From Bradyrhizobium sp. ORS 285 (GTDB lineage: Bacteria; Pseudomonadota; Alphaproteobacteria; Rhizobiales; Xanthobacteraceae), in assembly GCF_900176205.1 (NCBI RefSeq), contig NZ_LT859959.1, positions 1,116,001 to 1,180,000 on the forward strand: a stretch of DNA of 64,000 nucleotides, read 5' to 3'. Position 1 is the stretch's first letter. Every line of letters starts with the position of its first letter. The notes beneath the pieces were generated by a model. It did not search any database and was not told the DNA's origin. It was given only the letters and a program-made list of their open reading frames with translations. Of this stretch, positions 39,794-49,839 are shown one piece after another. The position numbers were made by a program, and so were the translations under genes.

Positions 39794-40491
39794 TAATGGG
39801 ACCGTCAATGACCCACGGCGCCGTGATCCGATCATGGCGCAGGGCCGCGATGAAGGTCATGGTCTTCCAGTGGCCGAAGGGAACGGACGCGTCCAGACGT
39901 TGTCCGCGTGGCCCCCAGCCGCGGAGCGGCGCCATGTTGGTCTTGATCCAAGTTTCGTCGATAAAGACCAGGCGGGAGACGTCAATCTTGTCCTGGTGAG
40001 CTTTCCAGCGCGTCCGCTTACGAGCGACGTCTGGGCGATCCTGTTCGGCTGCGCGGATCGTTTTTTTTATAGCTCAGCCCTTCAGCATGTACGAAGGTCC
40101 ACACCGCGCGAACATCTGTTTTTATCCCGCGGGCCGCCAGCTCCTTTGTCAGTTGACGCAGCGTGAAAGGCCCCGAGCGGATGCGTTGACGCAACCAATC
40201 GGCGTTGTCTCCAGATAGAACTGGCTTCTTGTGACCGCCGATCTTGCCAGGTGTGATATTGCCGGTCTCCTGCCTCAGCTTCTTCCATTTCGGGATGCAG
40301 GACGGGCTGATCTGGAGACAGCTTGCAATCGAGCGCACGCTCTCGCCGGCATCTGCCCGCGCCAGAGCAACCTCACGGATATCTTCCGAATACGGTCGCG
40401 TCATCCATGCTGGCCTCCGCACCCCAGCATGAAGCTTGAATCAGAGATTGCCTCCCTTGGGAATCCGATTCTGAAGAAAAACAACGCGCTC
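39794..40491 (-). mobile_element. IS630-family element, truncated copy 2
   Basis: Its right end (CTGAAGAAAAACAACGCGCTC up to 40491) abuts TA, the IS630 target. Sequence matches the complete copy at 48206-49250 until 39794, where the last third of the transposase is missing. It holds the first reading frame (40018-40422) and part of the second. Confidence 0.88.
40018..40404 (-). pseudogene. IS630 transposase first ORF (truncated element)
   Basis: Encodes the same helix-turn-helix domain as 48293-48679 (MTRPYSEDIREVALARADAG; ISPSCIPKWKKLRQETG) up to the run of eight A. The partner frame downstream is cut at 39794, so no complete transposase can be made. Confidence 0.8.
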
Positions 40492-40559
40492 TAGGATCGG
40501 CGTGTCTGTAGAGCATGACGTGTAGCCGGCGTCAGGGCTGCTTTGCAAAATTGCAAGGC
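40491..40559. repeat. Dispersed 69-base repeat, copy 2
   Basis: Identical to 17611-17679. The IS630 element ends exactly inside its first TA, so this copy is cut at the left. At the right it joins CCCAACTGTCG directly, losing the second half of the hairpin present in copy 1. Confidence 0.75.
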
Positions 40560-40560
40560 C

Positions 40561-41804
40561 CCAACTGTCGACCGGCGTTCAAAAATGCCCCCGCGTATTG
40601 CCTCAGCGAGGAATGTTACCCGGACGAAGGTCTACGAACCGGCCCAGACCGGTCTCTGGCCGCGGCCAACTCGGTTTGGAGGGGGTGTGGGCGGGGCGGA
40701 GTGCTCATCACACGCAGCGCCGTCCACAGCCCCGGGCCGTATTTCGTCGACGGGCATGGATACGATGGCTGTCTCCGCCACTTTCCGCCGGAGGGACCGA
40801 AGCAAGCGCTGGACGATGGAATCCTGCTTGTCGCTGAACGTCAGGGGATCAATGGTGGTGAGCCGGCCCACGATGGTCAGTGCAGTGAGCTGCGGCTCGA
40901 CGGCGAGCCAGCTCTCGATCGTCGCGAGATGGGGATCGAGCTTGGACGGCATGCGAACGCGCTTTTTGTATCGCCGTTTCGGCAGGCGGTGCGTAGCCCG
41001 CACCTCGGTGGTCTTTGCCGAGTTGCCAAGCGACCGGGCGAATGAGCGCGGGTCGACCGAAGATACCTTGGCAGCTATCGCAGACCGCGCTTGCCGATCC
41101 GTTCGCCGAGCTCTTCTTGTGCCGAACGGATCGTAGCAAGCAATTGCACGGGGGCGAGAGTCCGATATGTCTCGCGCAGACGGCGCTTGATCGCCGAGGG
41201 AAGTTTCGGGTGTTCGAGTGCACGTTCGTACGGTGTAGTGGGCGGATGATAGCGTTTGATGATCCTGGCACCCTCGCGTCGCTTCTCTTTAAGCTTGAAT
41301 GACGGCTGGAAGAAGTTCACCAGCAGGCGTGCCGCCGCGGAGAGACGTGCCATCACCCGGGCCGTCTCGACCCCGTCGAAGCGTCCGTATCCGACAAGCC
41401 GCCTGACCACCGCGCCGTTCTTCTGCTCCACGAAAGCCTGATCGTTCTTCTTGTAGGCACGTGACCGCGTGACCTCGATCTTCTGTGCTCGGCACCATGG
41501 AACGACGACGTCGTTCATGAACGCGCTGTCGTTGTCGAAGTCGGCGCAACAGATTACCCAAGGGAACAGGCCCTGTGCTCGCGTCATCGCTTCCACGACG
41601 AGGCTGCCATCGCGTGTCACCAGAGGCAAGCATTCCGTCCATCCCGTTGCGATGTCGACCATGGTCAATGTCTGGATAAACGAGCCGGCGACGCTGGTTC
41701 CACCGTGCGCAACCATGTCGATCTCGCAAAAGCCCGGCGGCGGGTTTGCCCAGTCATTGAACCTGCGGATCGGCACCTCGCGTCGAAGCGCCGAGTAGAA
41801 TCCG
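40561..41804 (-). pseudogene. DDE (rve) integrase-type transposase, 5' truncated
   Basis: The minus strand from 41804 to 41075 encodes FCEIDMVAHGGTSVAGSFIQ, CCADFDNDSAFMNDVVVPWC and an AFVEQKNGAVVRRLVGYGRF block: the D-D-E core of a retroviral-type integrase with an unusually long tail. A further 120 codons (RMPSKLDPHLATIESWLAVE ... to 40632) are in another frame. The 5' part was removed by fusion to the IS3 element A copy d. The exact IS family is not recognised. Confidence 0.65.
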
Positions 41805-42203
41805 ACCTGACAGATCTCCCTGATCCGTTGTTCGAGGGCGGCCTGGTCGGAGCGACGGGATCTGTAGTGGTAGGTCGACCTGTCGAACTCCAGGGCGCCG
41901 CAGGCCCTGCGGATCGACACCTGCCACTTGCCGCAGACCGCGTCGACGAGCTTGCGCTTCCGACCAGGCTTCACAGCTTTCGGCGGATCATGTCCTGCAG
42001 CATCTCCTTGTCGAGCGACAGATCGGCCACCAGCTTCCTCAGCTTGCCGTTCTCGTCCTCGAGTTGCTTCAGCCGCCGCATCTCGGTCGGCAGCAGCCCG
42101 TCGTACTTCTTCTTCCAACTGAAATAGGTCGCTGGGCTGATCTGTAAGCATCCGCCGTAGGCCGCAGGGGGTGCCGGTTTGCGGCGTCATCTGGAAAGAG
42201 ATT

Positions 42204-42425
42204 TCAGAGCTGCCGACGCGCTTTGACAAGCTCGATCAGGTTGTCGATCCCGAAGTCGGTCAAGGCCATGACGCCATCGTCACCAGCGCCGTAGACCCAG
42301 ATGACGCCATCCTCGATGTCCAATTCGCTGGCGACGTCGTGCAACCATTCCTCATCTTCGCCGAGGTCCTGGGCAACCTTGGCGATGGTGGTGACATGGT
42401 GAACTTTGTTGACGTGCGTGGTCAT
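42204..42425 (-). CDS. Small accessory ORF of the IS66 element
   Basis: A 73-residue protein ([20 protein letters not shown] ... LIELVKARRQL) whose start overlaps the tnpC stop by 4 bases (ATGA). It is carried by this IS66 lineage only at the 3' end. The family function is unknown to me. Confidence 0.65.
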   Translation of the reverse strand: MTTHVNKVHHVTTIAKVAQDLGEDEEWLHDVASELDIEDGVIWVYGAGDDGVMALTDFGIDNLIELVKARRQL

Positions 42426-44073
42426 GCTGCTCGGGTGGAGAGCGCTGCGGCCTGAGGCGTCCAGTTCCAGGGCAGCAGTTCGTCGAGCTGTTGGGACGGG
42501 TGAGCGGCAATCCGGTCAATGACATCGGTCAGCCAGGCTTGCGGATCGATCCCGTTCATTTTGGCGGTGACGATCAGGCTGTACATCGCAGCTGCGCGCC
42601 GGCCGCCGCGATCGGACCCGCAGAAGAGCCAGGATTTTCGACCAAGGGCGATGCCTCGCAGACCGCGCTCGGCGGCATTGTTGGAGAGGCACACACGACC
42701 GTCATCGAGGAACAGCGTGAAGCTCGGCCATCGCTTCAGCACGTAGTTGAATGCCTTGGCAAGGTCGTGCCCCCGGGCGAGCTTGGCGAGTTGCTCTTGC
42801 ATGTAGAGCCGCAGGTCTTCGGTCAAAGGCCGACTGAGCGTCTGCCGTGCTTCGAGACGCTCCTGCGCGCTTTTGCCATTGATGGAACGCTCGATCTCGA
42901 ACAACGCATCGATCCGGCGCACGACCTCGATTGCGATCGGAGAAAGCGGGATCTCCTTCTTGCCCGCAGCCTTGCGGCGCGCATTCTCCTCCAGATCGGC
43001 CATGGCAAAGAACGGGCGCGGCGCATGCGCCCAGCACGACGCCTCGTGGATCGGTCCAGGGCCGCGTCCAGCCAGATAGAGCTGGTTATAGCCGTCATAG
43101 GCGTCGGCCTGCAGGATGCCGGTATACCGCGCCAGATGCGCCTGCGGATGCTCGCCCTTGCGATCACGCGAGTAGTAGAACATCGCTGCCGGCGGGTCCG
43201 CACCACCGAACGGCCGGTCGTCCCGGACATAGATCCAGCACCGCCCCGTGTCAGTCTTTCCCTTGGCCAGCACCGGCACGGTCGTATCGTCGGCATGAAG
43301 GCGCTCGGCCGTCATGACATGCGCTTCAACCAGGCGCAGCAGCGGGTCCAGCGACGCACAGACCGACCCCACGGCATCCGCCATGGTCGAGAGCGCTATC
43401 GGCACGCCCTCCAGCGCGTAGCGCTCGGCCTGGCGGTTCAAGGGCTGATGCTGACCGAACTTCTCGAACATGATCATCGCCAGCAGGCTCGGCCCGGCCC
43501 ATCCCCGCGCCACGGCATGGAACGGCGCCGGCGCCTGGCTGATCTTCTCGCAGTCCCGGCAGGAGAACTTCTCCCGCACCGTCTCGATCACCTTCCATTG
43601 GCGCGGCACCACCTCCAGCGTCCGCGTCACGTCCTCGCCGAGCTTGCGCAGCCGCTGGCTGCCGCAGCATTCGCAAGCCGCCGGCGGCTCGATCACCACC
43701 CGCTCGCGGGGCAGATGTTCGGGGAAGGTTTGTCGCTCGGTGCGCTTGCGCGTGAAGGCGCGGACCGTGCTGGTCTTCACCGCGGCGCGTTCCGCCGCAA
43801 GCTCGTCCTCGGTGGCGCCAGCTTCCTGCTCTTCGAACGTCAGCGCCAGTTGTTGAGCAGGCGTGATGAACGCTCCGACCGCTGCCCGTAGATCTGATGC
43901 CTCAGCTTGGCGATCTGCAGCTTCTGGGACGCGATCAGGGCTTCGTCTTCCGATGCCTTGGCTCGGGCAGCCGCAAGCTCGGCAGCGACCTCCAATCCCT
44001 TCGCGCGCTCGGCCCCCAACGCCTGTTTCAGGGCGACGACGTCATCCGGTCCAGCATCGCAATCAGCTTTCAT
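42422..44073 (-). pseudogene. tnpC: IS66 tnpC transposase, copy 2, frameshifted
   Basis: Same two-part structure as copy 1: 43840-44073 encodes the N-terminal 77 residues and ends at a TGA, and 42422-43780 encodes the remaining 452 residues with the whole DDE domain. The break is at the same base. Confidence 0.85.
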
Positions 44074-44142
44074 GCGACGTAGTGAATCACAGATCAGGCC
44101 GGTTGGAACTCCCTAAATACCGGAATCCGCAACTATCTCTGC

Positions 44143-44490
44143 TCAGCCTGCGCTTTGTGGCCGCCATGTCAGCTGCGGATTCCTCCAATCGATCGCCTCA
44201 AGCATGTAGGCCATCTGCGCGGCCGAGATCGACACCGCGCCATTGGACACCGAAGGCCAGATGAACTTTCCTCGGTCGAGGCGCTTGGCGTAGAGCGACA
44301 AGCCGATCCCGTCATGCCACAGGATCTTGACCAGATCCCCGCGACGGCCGCGGAAGATGTAGAGATCGCCGGCGTGGGGATCTCGCTTCAAAATCTCCTG
44401 GACCATCAGGGCCAGGCTCTGCATGCCACGGCGCATGTCCGTGTGGCCGGTCGCAATCCAGACCTTGACGCCGCTCGGGATCGGAATCAT
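44143..44490 (-). CDS. tnpB: IS66 TnpB (OrfB), copy 2, extended
   Basis: Identical to copy 1 in nearly all residues, but the stop codon after DWRNP is changed from TAG to CAG. The protein therefore runs ten residues further, to 115. Confidence 0.88.
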   Translation of the reverse strand: MIPIPSGVKVWIATGHTDMRRGMQSLALMVQEILKRDPHAGDLYIFRGRRGDLVKILWHDGIGLSLYAKRLDRGKFIWPSVSNGAVSISAAQMAYMLEAIDWRNPQLTWRPQSAG

Positions 44491-44882
44491 CGCGGCCTCA
44501 AAAGGTCGAGAATGCGCCGAAGTGCCTCGGTGTCTACGTCGCGGTCGACGCGCACGCAGCAGTCGTCCAGTTCGATCTCGATCTTTCCGGCCCGCATGCT
44601 CGGTGCGGCACGCGATGGCGACGGTGGTGATGGCACCCTCGTCAAGTCGTCAGCCTGCGACGACACGATGGCGACAGGAACGATAGCCGGCACAGCCTCG
44701 GCACCCAGCCGGCCCTGCCGCGCCTGCCGGCGCCAGGTGAACAGCAGGCTCTGAGCCACCCCATGCCGCCGGGCAACTCCGCAGACGGTCTGCCCGGACT
44801 GCATCGTCTCCTCGATCAGACGAACCTTATCCTTATAACTCCATCGACGCCGCCGTTCGGCGCCCAAAACTTCCATCTGCAT
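44487..44882 (-). CDS. tnpA: IS66 TnpA (OrfA), copy 2
   Basis: 131 residues, differing from copy 1 (19451) only at a few positions (for example SYKDKV for SYEDKV and GKIEIE for GTIEIE). Overlaps tnpB by 4 bases. Confidence 0.88.
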   Translation of the reverse strand: MQMEVLGAERRRRWSYKDKVRLIEETMQSGQTVCGVARRHGVAQSLLFTWRRQARQGRLGAEAVPAIVPVAIVSSQADDLTRVPSPPSPSRAAPSMRAGKIEIELDDCCVRVDRDVDTEALRRILDLLRPR

Positions 44883-45149
44883 CGCCGCATGACCTCAAGG
44901 CTGGACTTAAGGCCATATCCGTAGGGTGCCGGTCACGCCGAACAAGGCGGCCTACGCCGGAGCGATACGCTGATCTCGGCCTTGCGGCAGATGTCCGTGA
45001 CCGGCACGCCGTCGTTGCCCTGCTTCAGATGAACGCCTTCTGGGCGTACGAAAACTTCGAGGCCTTCATCGTCTTCCGCTCTTCCCAGCCGGGGAATCGG
45101 CAGCGCAAGACTCTAGCCAAAAATGGTCCAGTTTCCCGGCCTCAGATCA

Positions 45150-45420
45150 GTTGCGTCGCCACGAGATCTACCATCACCTTTGCCGGAAGGAAGCCCAGTC
45201 CCGACCCGGCTTCACTCCGTTCAGCGTGGAACAGACGCAGCCACTTGAGAAGCAAAGAACGAGAGATGCCGTACCGCCGGGCTGTCGCCGAAACCTGCCG
45301 ATTTCCCTACAGGCTCTCCATCACGATCCTGGGCTTCTCATCCTCAGACCAGCGCCGCCGCCCCATCTCGCCCGCTTCAAGCCGCCCGATCCGGGCTCTG
45401 TTCTTATCTCTGTCCATAAG
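45150..45420 (-). pseudogene. IS66 TnpA-like fragment
   Basis: The minus strand reads MDRDKNRARIGRLEAGEMGR, RRWSEDEKPRIVMESL and, after a stop, RQVSATARRYGISRSLLLKW. This is the helix-turn-helix of an IS66-type OrfA from a different lineage. It is cut by IS3 element A at 45149. Confidence 0.6.
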
Positions 45421-45497
45421 GACAGTTCTCAGCAACCACGCCAAATTACCAAGGCGGTCTCACTAAGATTTTCGACTCATCTGCATGGGCACAAAAT

Positions 45498-45525
45498 GAG
45501 AAGCGGGCGCTAGCGCCCGCTTCTC
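45498..45525 (-). terminator. Terminator of nopE
   Basis: A perfect 13-base-pair stem: GAGAAGCGGGCGC (45498-45510) with GCGCCCGCTTCTC (45513-45525). Followed in the leftward direction by ATTTTG, it ends the nopE transcript; CCCTTT on the other side makes it potentially bidirectional. Confidence 0.85.
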
Positions 45526-45580
45526 CCTTTACCAAACTAGGCAGAACCTCGTCCCTTAGCAGATTACGTTGCTGCCTCCG

Positions 45581-47029
45581 TCAATCATCCCATGATGAAC
45601 CGGTGTTCTCGTTCCTGTCGATAATCGCCTGGTTGACACGACGTCCAGATCGATCCACCCAACCAGCGTCCGGCTGCTCATAAATTGTCTGCGCCCCGTC
45701 GGATGTGAGCTGGTCAAGTGTACGGCCTGCGTTTGACTGCTGAACCTTCAGATTGTTCTTGCCATCGAATCCGTCTGCAAGACCTTCTACGACAATCGCG
45801 TTGTCGCCATTCGTGATGGTTAGTTTCGACGCCATAGTCTTTCCATTTCCGATATCGACGGTGTCAATCGTGATCTTGGTGCCATCCTCGAGCTGAAAGG
45901 TCATGTCTTTCTTAAAGTCAAAATCGGCCTTGCCGTCACCATCGGTATCAACATGCGGGTCACCTTTTATCGTTGTGACTTTACCCGTCTCGTTGTTGCG
46001 AATTCGGACGGTTCCGTCCCTTTCGTTGACGGAAAGCGAATACTTGTCACCCAGCTTAATCTCAGCCCTTCCACCCCTGACCTCATGCGACCACACGGGA
46101 GTCGGCTGAGCAGCCGGCGCAGCCACATGGACAGCTGCAACGGGTAGCATTGCAAGCGATGGCGGCGGAGGCGGCACAAAGAAGACAGGGAGAGAAGGGG
46201 CCGCATTCGCATACTGATAGTTGCCCGGTCCGCGCCCCTGCTCGCCGGCCGTAATACTCTCCTGATTTACCGAGCGGCCCATTCCATCGACCCAGCCCTG
46301 CCCGCTTTCATGGATGGTTTGGGAGCCATCAGAAGTTAGCTCATCGAGACTCAGGCCTGCATTGGACTGCGTCACTCTCAGATTGTTTTTGCCATCCCTA
46401 TCGTCGCCGAGCCCCTCGACAACGATCGAATTGTGGCCATTTGTAATGGTTAGCCTCGAGGAGATCGCCTGGCCATTACCATAGTCAACATTATTGACGG
46501 TAATCTTTGTACCGTCATCAAGCTGAAATGTCATATCTTTCTTGAAGTCAAAGTCATCACGACCGTCCCCATCGGCATCAACATGGGGATCACCATGAAT
46601 GACGGTAACGTGACCAGTCTCGTTGTTTCGAACGGTCCAAGTACCATCCTTCTCATTGGCCGTAATAGTATACCTGTCGCCGAGACGGATCGTAGCCTCG
46701 CCATCCTTGACGTCATGCGTCCAGACAGGATCAACTGAAGACTCAGAATTCTGATTGAGCTGACTTGTCAGCATGATCGGCGGCGGAGGAGCCATCATGT
46801 ATGCTTGCGCACCAACAACCGCCGGCGCCACCGCCACAGGAGCAACCCCCACAACACCAGAGCCAATCAGCCCCGGCGAAGCCACAGGAAGATATGGGTA
46901 GCTCGTCGGCGAATACTGCCCCAACAAAGCATTAAAGGAGGGAGCGACAAAAACGCCCTCCGGAACCACTCCACTCATCGAGTCGGACGATACCACCACA
47001 GGCGCACCGGCCACCGGAAGATACGGCAT
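45581..47029 (-). CDS. nopE: NopE-like type III effector with two self-cleaving DUF1521 (MIIA) domains
   Basis: A 482-residue protein. The N-terminal 95 residues are Pro/Val/Ala-rich and uncharged, without a Sec signal. Two DUF1521 domains follow with a 210-residue period (about 101-245 and 311-455). Each contains GDPHVD (D147-P148 and D357-P358), the bond cut in NopE1 of Bradyrhizobium when calcium binds. Asp-rich DADGDGRDDFDFKKD segments next to it are the likely metal sites. A second Pro-rich linker (VPPPPPSLAML) joins the domains. In the host cell, Ca2+ would split the protein into pieces. A tts box lies about 210 bases upstream and a strong terminator follows, so it is a single-gene unit. 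Confidence 0.92.
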   Translation of the reverse strand: MPYLPVAGAPVVVSSDSMSGVVPEGVFVAPSFNALLGQYSPTSYPYLPVASPGLIGSGVVGVAPVAVAPAVVGAQAYMMAPPPPIMLTSQLNQNSESSVDPVWTHDVKDGEATIRLGDRYTITANEKDGTWTVRNNETGHVTVIHGDPHVDADGDGRDDFDFKKDMTFQLDDGTKITVNNVDYGNGQAISSRLTITNGHNSIVVEGLGDDRDGKNNLRVTQSNAGLSLDELTSDGSQTIHESGQGWVDGMGRSVNQESITAGEQGRGPGNYQYANAAPSLPVFFVPPPPPSLAMLPVAAVHVAAPAAQPTPVWSHEVRGGRAEIKLGDKYSLSVNERDGTVRIRNNETGKVTTIKGDPHVDTDGDGKADFDFKKDMTFQLEDGTKITIDTVDIGNGKTMASKLTITNGDNAIVVEGLADGFDGKNNLKVQQSNAGRTLDQLTSDGAQTIYEQPDAGWVDRSGRRVNQAIIDRNENTGSSWDD

Positions 47030-47237
47030 TAGTTAACTCCTATTTCGCACGAACGGCAAGACTGCAAGAACACACGTTCAATCGCTAAACACACCCGCTT
47101 CACCCGAAGGAGAAAGTGTCACCAACCTATCCGGCGAATAACGAGACCTTCGGTAAGGAGCGCGGCCCATCGCCACCCCCCCCTCCTATCGCCCACACTT
47201 GGGAACGACACGAGCACATCACACGAACCTAACTCTC

Positions 47238-47273
47238 GACCTATGTAACCCAACGACCTGTCGAAAAGCTGAC
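47238..47273 (-). promoter_or_regulatory. tts box of nopE
   Basis: Read leftward from 47273: GTCAGCTTTTCGACAGGTCG, then TAG about 31 bases on. Near-perfect agreement with the TtsI-binding consensus, about 210 bases before the nopE start. Confidence 0.88.
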
Positions 47274-47409
47274 GGTGATGAGAAGGAAACGCCGACACTC
47301 CTCCTTGCACCTCAAAGAGTGAGAATATTCGTCGTTTCCGACAAATCTTGCTGTCGATGGGTTGGGCTCGAGAAGCTGTCGCTCGAGTAAATGGGTAAGG
47401 AGCTTGCTT

Positions 47410-48203
47410 TGTGGCACGATGCGGTGAGATGCTTGGTCGGGGCGTTGGGCAACAGGCTTCGCCGTCATGCCCTGGCTTCAGCGCTCAACGCGAAGAGGCG
47501 AATCATGTTGCGGGCAAGCGCAAGCCCCCGCAGCTATATCCGAGCCTTGACCCGGCACACGGAGCGACAGCTGCCGCAGACCCATGTGGCGGGCCGGGGC
47601 GTTGTACAATCGTGTTGAGCACGCAGCCGGTAGAGCGCCTCGTCTGTCTTCCCTTGCTCGGTCTTCATACGTTCCCGCCAGTCAGCGACGCCGACACCAC
47701 CACCCTTCTTTTGAGCATAAAGGGAGCCTCCGTGCTTGGTCTGCCCCGGCGGGCGCCACATCTTGATTCGTTGGCCTGGGCACACTCGATGCCATCGATC
47801 TTGCTGAAGCCCCCATCGACCAGGAAATTGCGGGAATTGTAACCCTTGGCCTGCACGGCCTCGATCCCGATCTGAACCGGTGGCATCGATGTCGAAGGCG
47901 ATGACCACCCTATACGCGGGCGCCGATATGATTTCTATGTTGTAGGAAGGTGCGCCAGCCGCCATCTTGATGACCCGCGTCTCGGAGTCGGTGGTGGAAG
48001 CGCGAGGCTTCCTTCCGCTTGGCCAGTTCCTTCTTGTCGGTCTTTTCCCGCCGCTCCCGTTCGGCTTCCAGCTGCTTCATTCGTTGTTTGGCTGCTTTGA
48101 TCTCCGCCTCGCGTTCGCGAGCACCTCGCTCCTTGGCTGCGCGCTGACGTCGATCGCCGGCAGCTGCACGCAGGCGTTCTACCCGCCTCTGTGCCACGGC
48201 GAT
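47410..48203 (-). pseudogene. IS1182-type transposase remnant
   Basis: Pieces in several minus-strand frames: a charged coiled coil (48197-47990, QRRVERLRAAAGDRRQRAA ... EREAEIKAAKQRMKQLEAE), TDSETRVIKMAAGAP, YNIEI, and NSRNFLVDGGFSKIDGIE. This is the order of IS1182-type transposases (STTDPEARVMKM ... YNVQ ... LVDGGF). It is cut by the IS630 element at 48206. Confidence 0.7.
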
Positions 48204-48292
48204 TAGAGCGCGTTGTTTTTCTTCAGAATCGGATTCCCAAGGGAGGCAATCTCTGATTCAAGCTTCATGCTGGGGTGCGGAGGCCAGCATGG

Positions 48293-48679
48293 ATGACGCG
48301 ACCGTATTCGGAAGATATCCGTGAGGTTGCTCTGGCGCGGGCAGATGCCGGCGAGAGCGTGCGCTCGATTGCAAGCTGTCTCCAGATCAGCCCGTCCTGC
48401 ATCCCGAAATGGAAGAAGCTGAGGCAGGAGACCGGCAATATCACACCTGGCAAGATCGGCGGTCACAAGAAGCCAGTTCTATCTGGAGACAACGCCGATT
48501 GGTTGCGTCAACGCATCCGCTCGGGGCCTTTCACGCTGCGTCAACTGACAAAGGAGCTGGCGGCCCGCGGGATAAAAACAGATGTTCGCGCGGTGTGGAC
48601 CTTCGTACATGCTGAAGGGCTGAGCTATAAAAAAAACGATCCGCGCAGCCGAACAGGATCGCCCAGACGTCGCTCGTAA
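48293..48679 (+). CDS. IS630 transposase, first frame (helix-turn-helix)
   Basis: Starts at ATG 48293 (MTRPYSEDIREVALARADAG). The helix-turn-helix includes CLQISPSCIPKWKKLRQETG. Near its end eight A's (CTATAAAAAAAACG) form a slippery site. A shift there leads into the second frame with the DDE core, a known strategy of many IS630 elements. Confidence 0.8.
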   Translation: MTRPYSEDIREVALARADAGESVRSIASCLQISPSCIPKWKKLRQETGNITPGKIGGHKKPVLSGDNADWLRQRIRSGPFTLRQLTKELAARGIKTDVRAVWTFVHAEGLSYKKNDPRSRTGSPRRRS

Positions 48680-49235
48680 GCGGACGCGCTGGAAAGCTCA
48701 CCAGGACAAGATTGACGTCTCCCGCCTGGTCTTTATCGACGAAACTTGGATCAAGACCAACATGGCGCCGCTCCGCGGCTGGGGGCCACGCGGACAACGT
48801 CTGGACGCGTCCGTTCCCTTCGGCCACTGGAAGACCATGACCTTCATCGCGGCCCTGCGCCATGATCGGATCACGGCGCCGTGGGTCATTGACGGTCCCA
48901 TTAATGGCGAACTCTTCACACTCCATGTTGAGAATGAATTGGCTCCGACCTTAACCAAGGGAGACATCGTGATCCTCGACAATCTCGGAAGTCACAAAGG
49001 AAAGCGAGCTCGCGAAATCATCCGCGCCAGAGGAGCGCATTTGCTCTTCCTGCCGCCCTATAGCCCCGACCTCAATCCGATCGAGCAGGTCTTCGCCAAG
49101 CTCAAGCACCTCATGCGAGCTGCAGAACCGCGCACTATCGAGGAAACTTGGCGAAAGGCCGGAAGGCTCCTCGACCTCTTCTCCGCGGAGGAGTGTGCGA
49201 ACTATCTCAAAAACTCAGGATATGTTTCCGTATAA
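48649..49235 (+). CDS. IS630 transposase, second frame (DDE core)
   Basis: From the slippery run the second frame reads ...LVFIDETWIKTNMAPLRGWG (first Asp), DIVILDNLGSHKG (second Asp) and FLPPYSPDLNPIEQVFAKLK (Glu). The first ATG in frame is at 48762, which would leave out the first Asp, so expression by frameshift from the first frame is likely. Confidence 0.85.
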
Positions 49236-49252
49236 AAACATCATGCTCTCTA

Positions 49253-49839
49253 GACCATGGTCATCGGCCGTCAGGCGCTGATGATGCCGCAGCCCGTTGA
49301 TATGGACGGCCAGCAGGCCCTTTTTATAGATGACCGATCGCGCGATTTCATACCTGACCCAAGGTCGGTACCAGGTCTCGGTGCCGACAAGGACGCAGAC
49401 GGTGGAAGCGTGAACCATGCCGGTTCGAATGAGATTCTTGAGCCCTTCGGGATTCTTGCGCTGTACCGATTCCCACAGACTGCGGTCGAAGAACTGGCGC
49501 TTGTCTTCGCGGCCGGGAGCGTGGATCTTCCAGGCGTTGCGAACGTTGTTGACGCGGATGATGTCGGCATAGTGGAAGGAGAAGAATCCTTTCCGCTTCA
49601 CCGTGGCGGGAGCGTAGACCGGCGGCGGTTTGGTGGGCGGGGCGGGGCGGGCGAGGCGTTGAGGGCTGTCCGATGAGGCCGAACAATCCTGCCAAAGTAT
49701 CTTGTGGCGCAGTTGCGGGGGCGGGTGGAGTCGCGAACAGGGAGCCCAATGCCCAGCCGAACTGTGATTCGGCTTTGGGCGGAGTCGAGTTGCCGAGCAA
49801 CGCATTCGCCAGCGCATCTTTGTCATAAGAGCTTGTCAT
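49253..49839 (-). pseudogene. MTH538 TIR-like (DUF1863) protein, frameshifted and cut by IS630
   Basis: The N-terminal 75 codons (MTSSYDKDALANALLGNS..., a Pro/Ala-rich linker) are in one frame. The TIR-like domain is in another: KGFFSFHYADIIRVNNVRNA, GLKNLIRTGMVHASTVCVLV, GTETWYRPWVRYEIARSV. This matches the DUF1863/ThsB type of TIR-like domain, found in Thoeris and related phage-defence systems. The shift occurs in a CCCGCC-rich tract near 49640. The C-terminus is lost at the IS630 insertion (49251). The start overlaps the end of the membrane-protein gene. Confidence 0.75.

Larger units (their letters stand above)
42144..44968 (-). mobile_element. IS66-family element, copy 2 (full length)
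   Basis: 2825 bases with ends GTAAGCATCCGCC and, reversed, GTATCGCTCCGGCG, and an 8-base target duplication GCTGATCT. Same gene order as copy 1: tnpA, tnpB, tnpC (frameshifted), plus an intact 73-residue ORF near the end. Confidence 0.93.
41805..45149 (-). mobile_element. IS3-family element A, copy d, truncated and interrupted by IS66
   Basis: Right end TGATCTGAGGCCGGGAAAC (reversed, at 45149) is shared by all element A copies. orfA and the start of orfB are present at 44977-45149 and 41805-42143. The IS66 element lies in between, with target duplication GCTGATCT (42136-42143 and 44969-44976). The orfB core beyond 41805 is replaced by the rve pseudogene. Confidence 0.85.
48206..49250 (+). 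mobile_element. IS630-family element, complete copy 1
   Basis: Ends GAGCGCGTTGTTTTTCTTC (48206) and, reversed, GAGAGCATGATGTTTTTATA (49250). Flanking TA at 48204-48205 and 49251-49252 is the usual IS630 target duplication. Two overlapping transposase frames are present. Confidence 0.92.

Noticed and set aside
42491..43891. A 466-codon plus-strand frame (and its counterpart at 20442-21842 on the minus strand)
   Set aside because: Exactly antisense to the IS66 tnpC DDE domain in both copies; Arg/His-rich composition typical of a shadow frame in GC-rich DNA.
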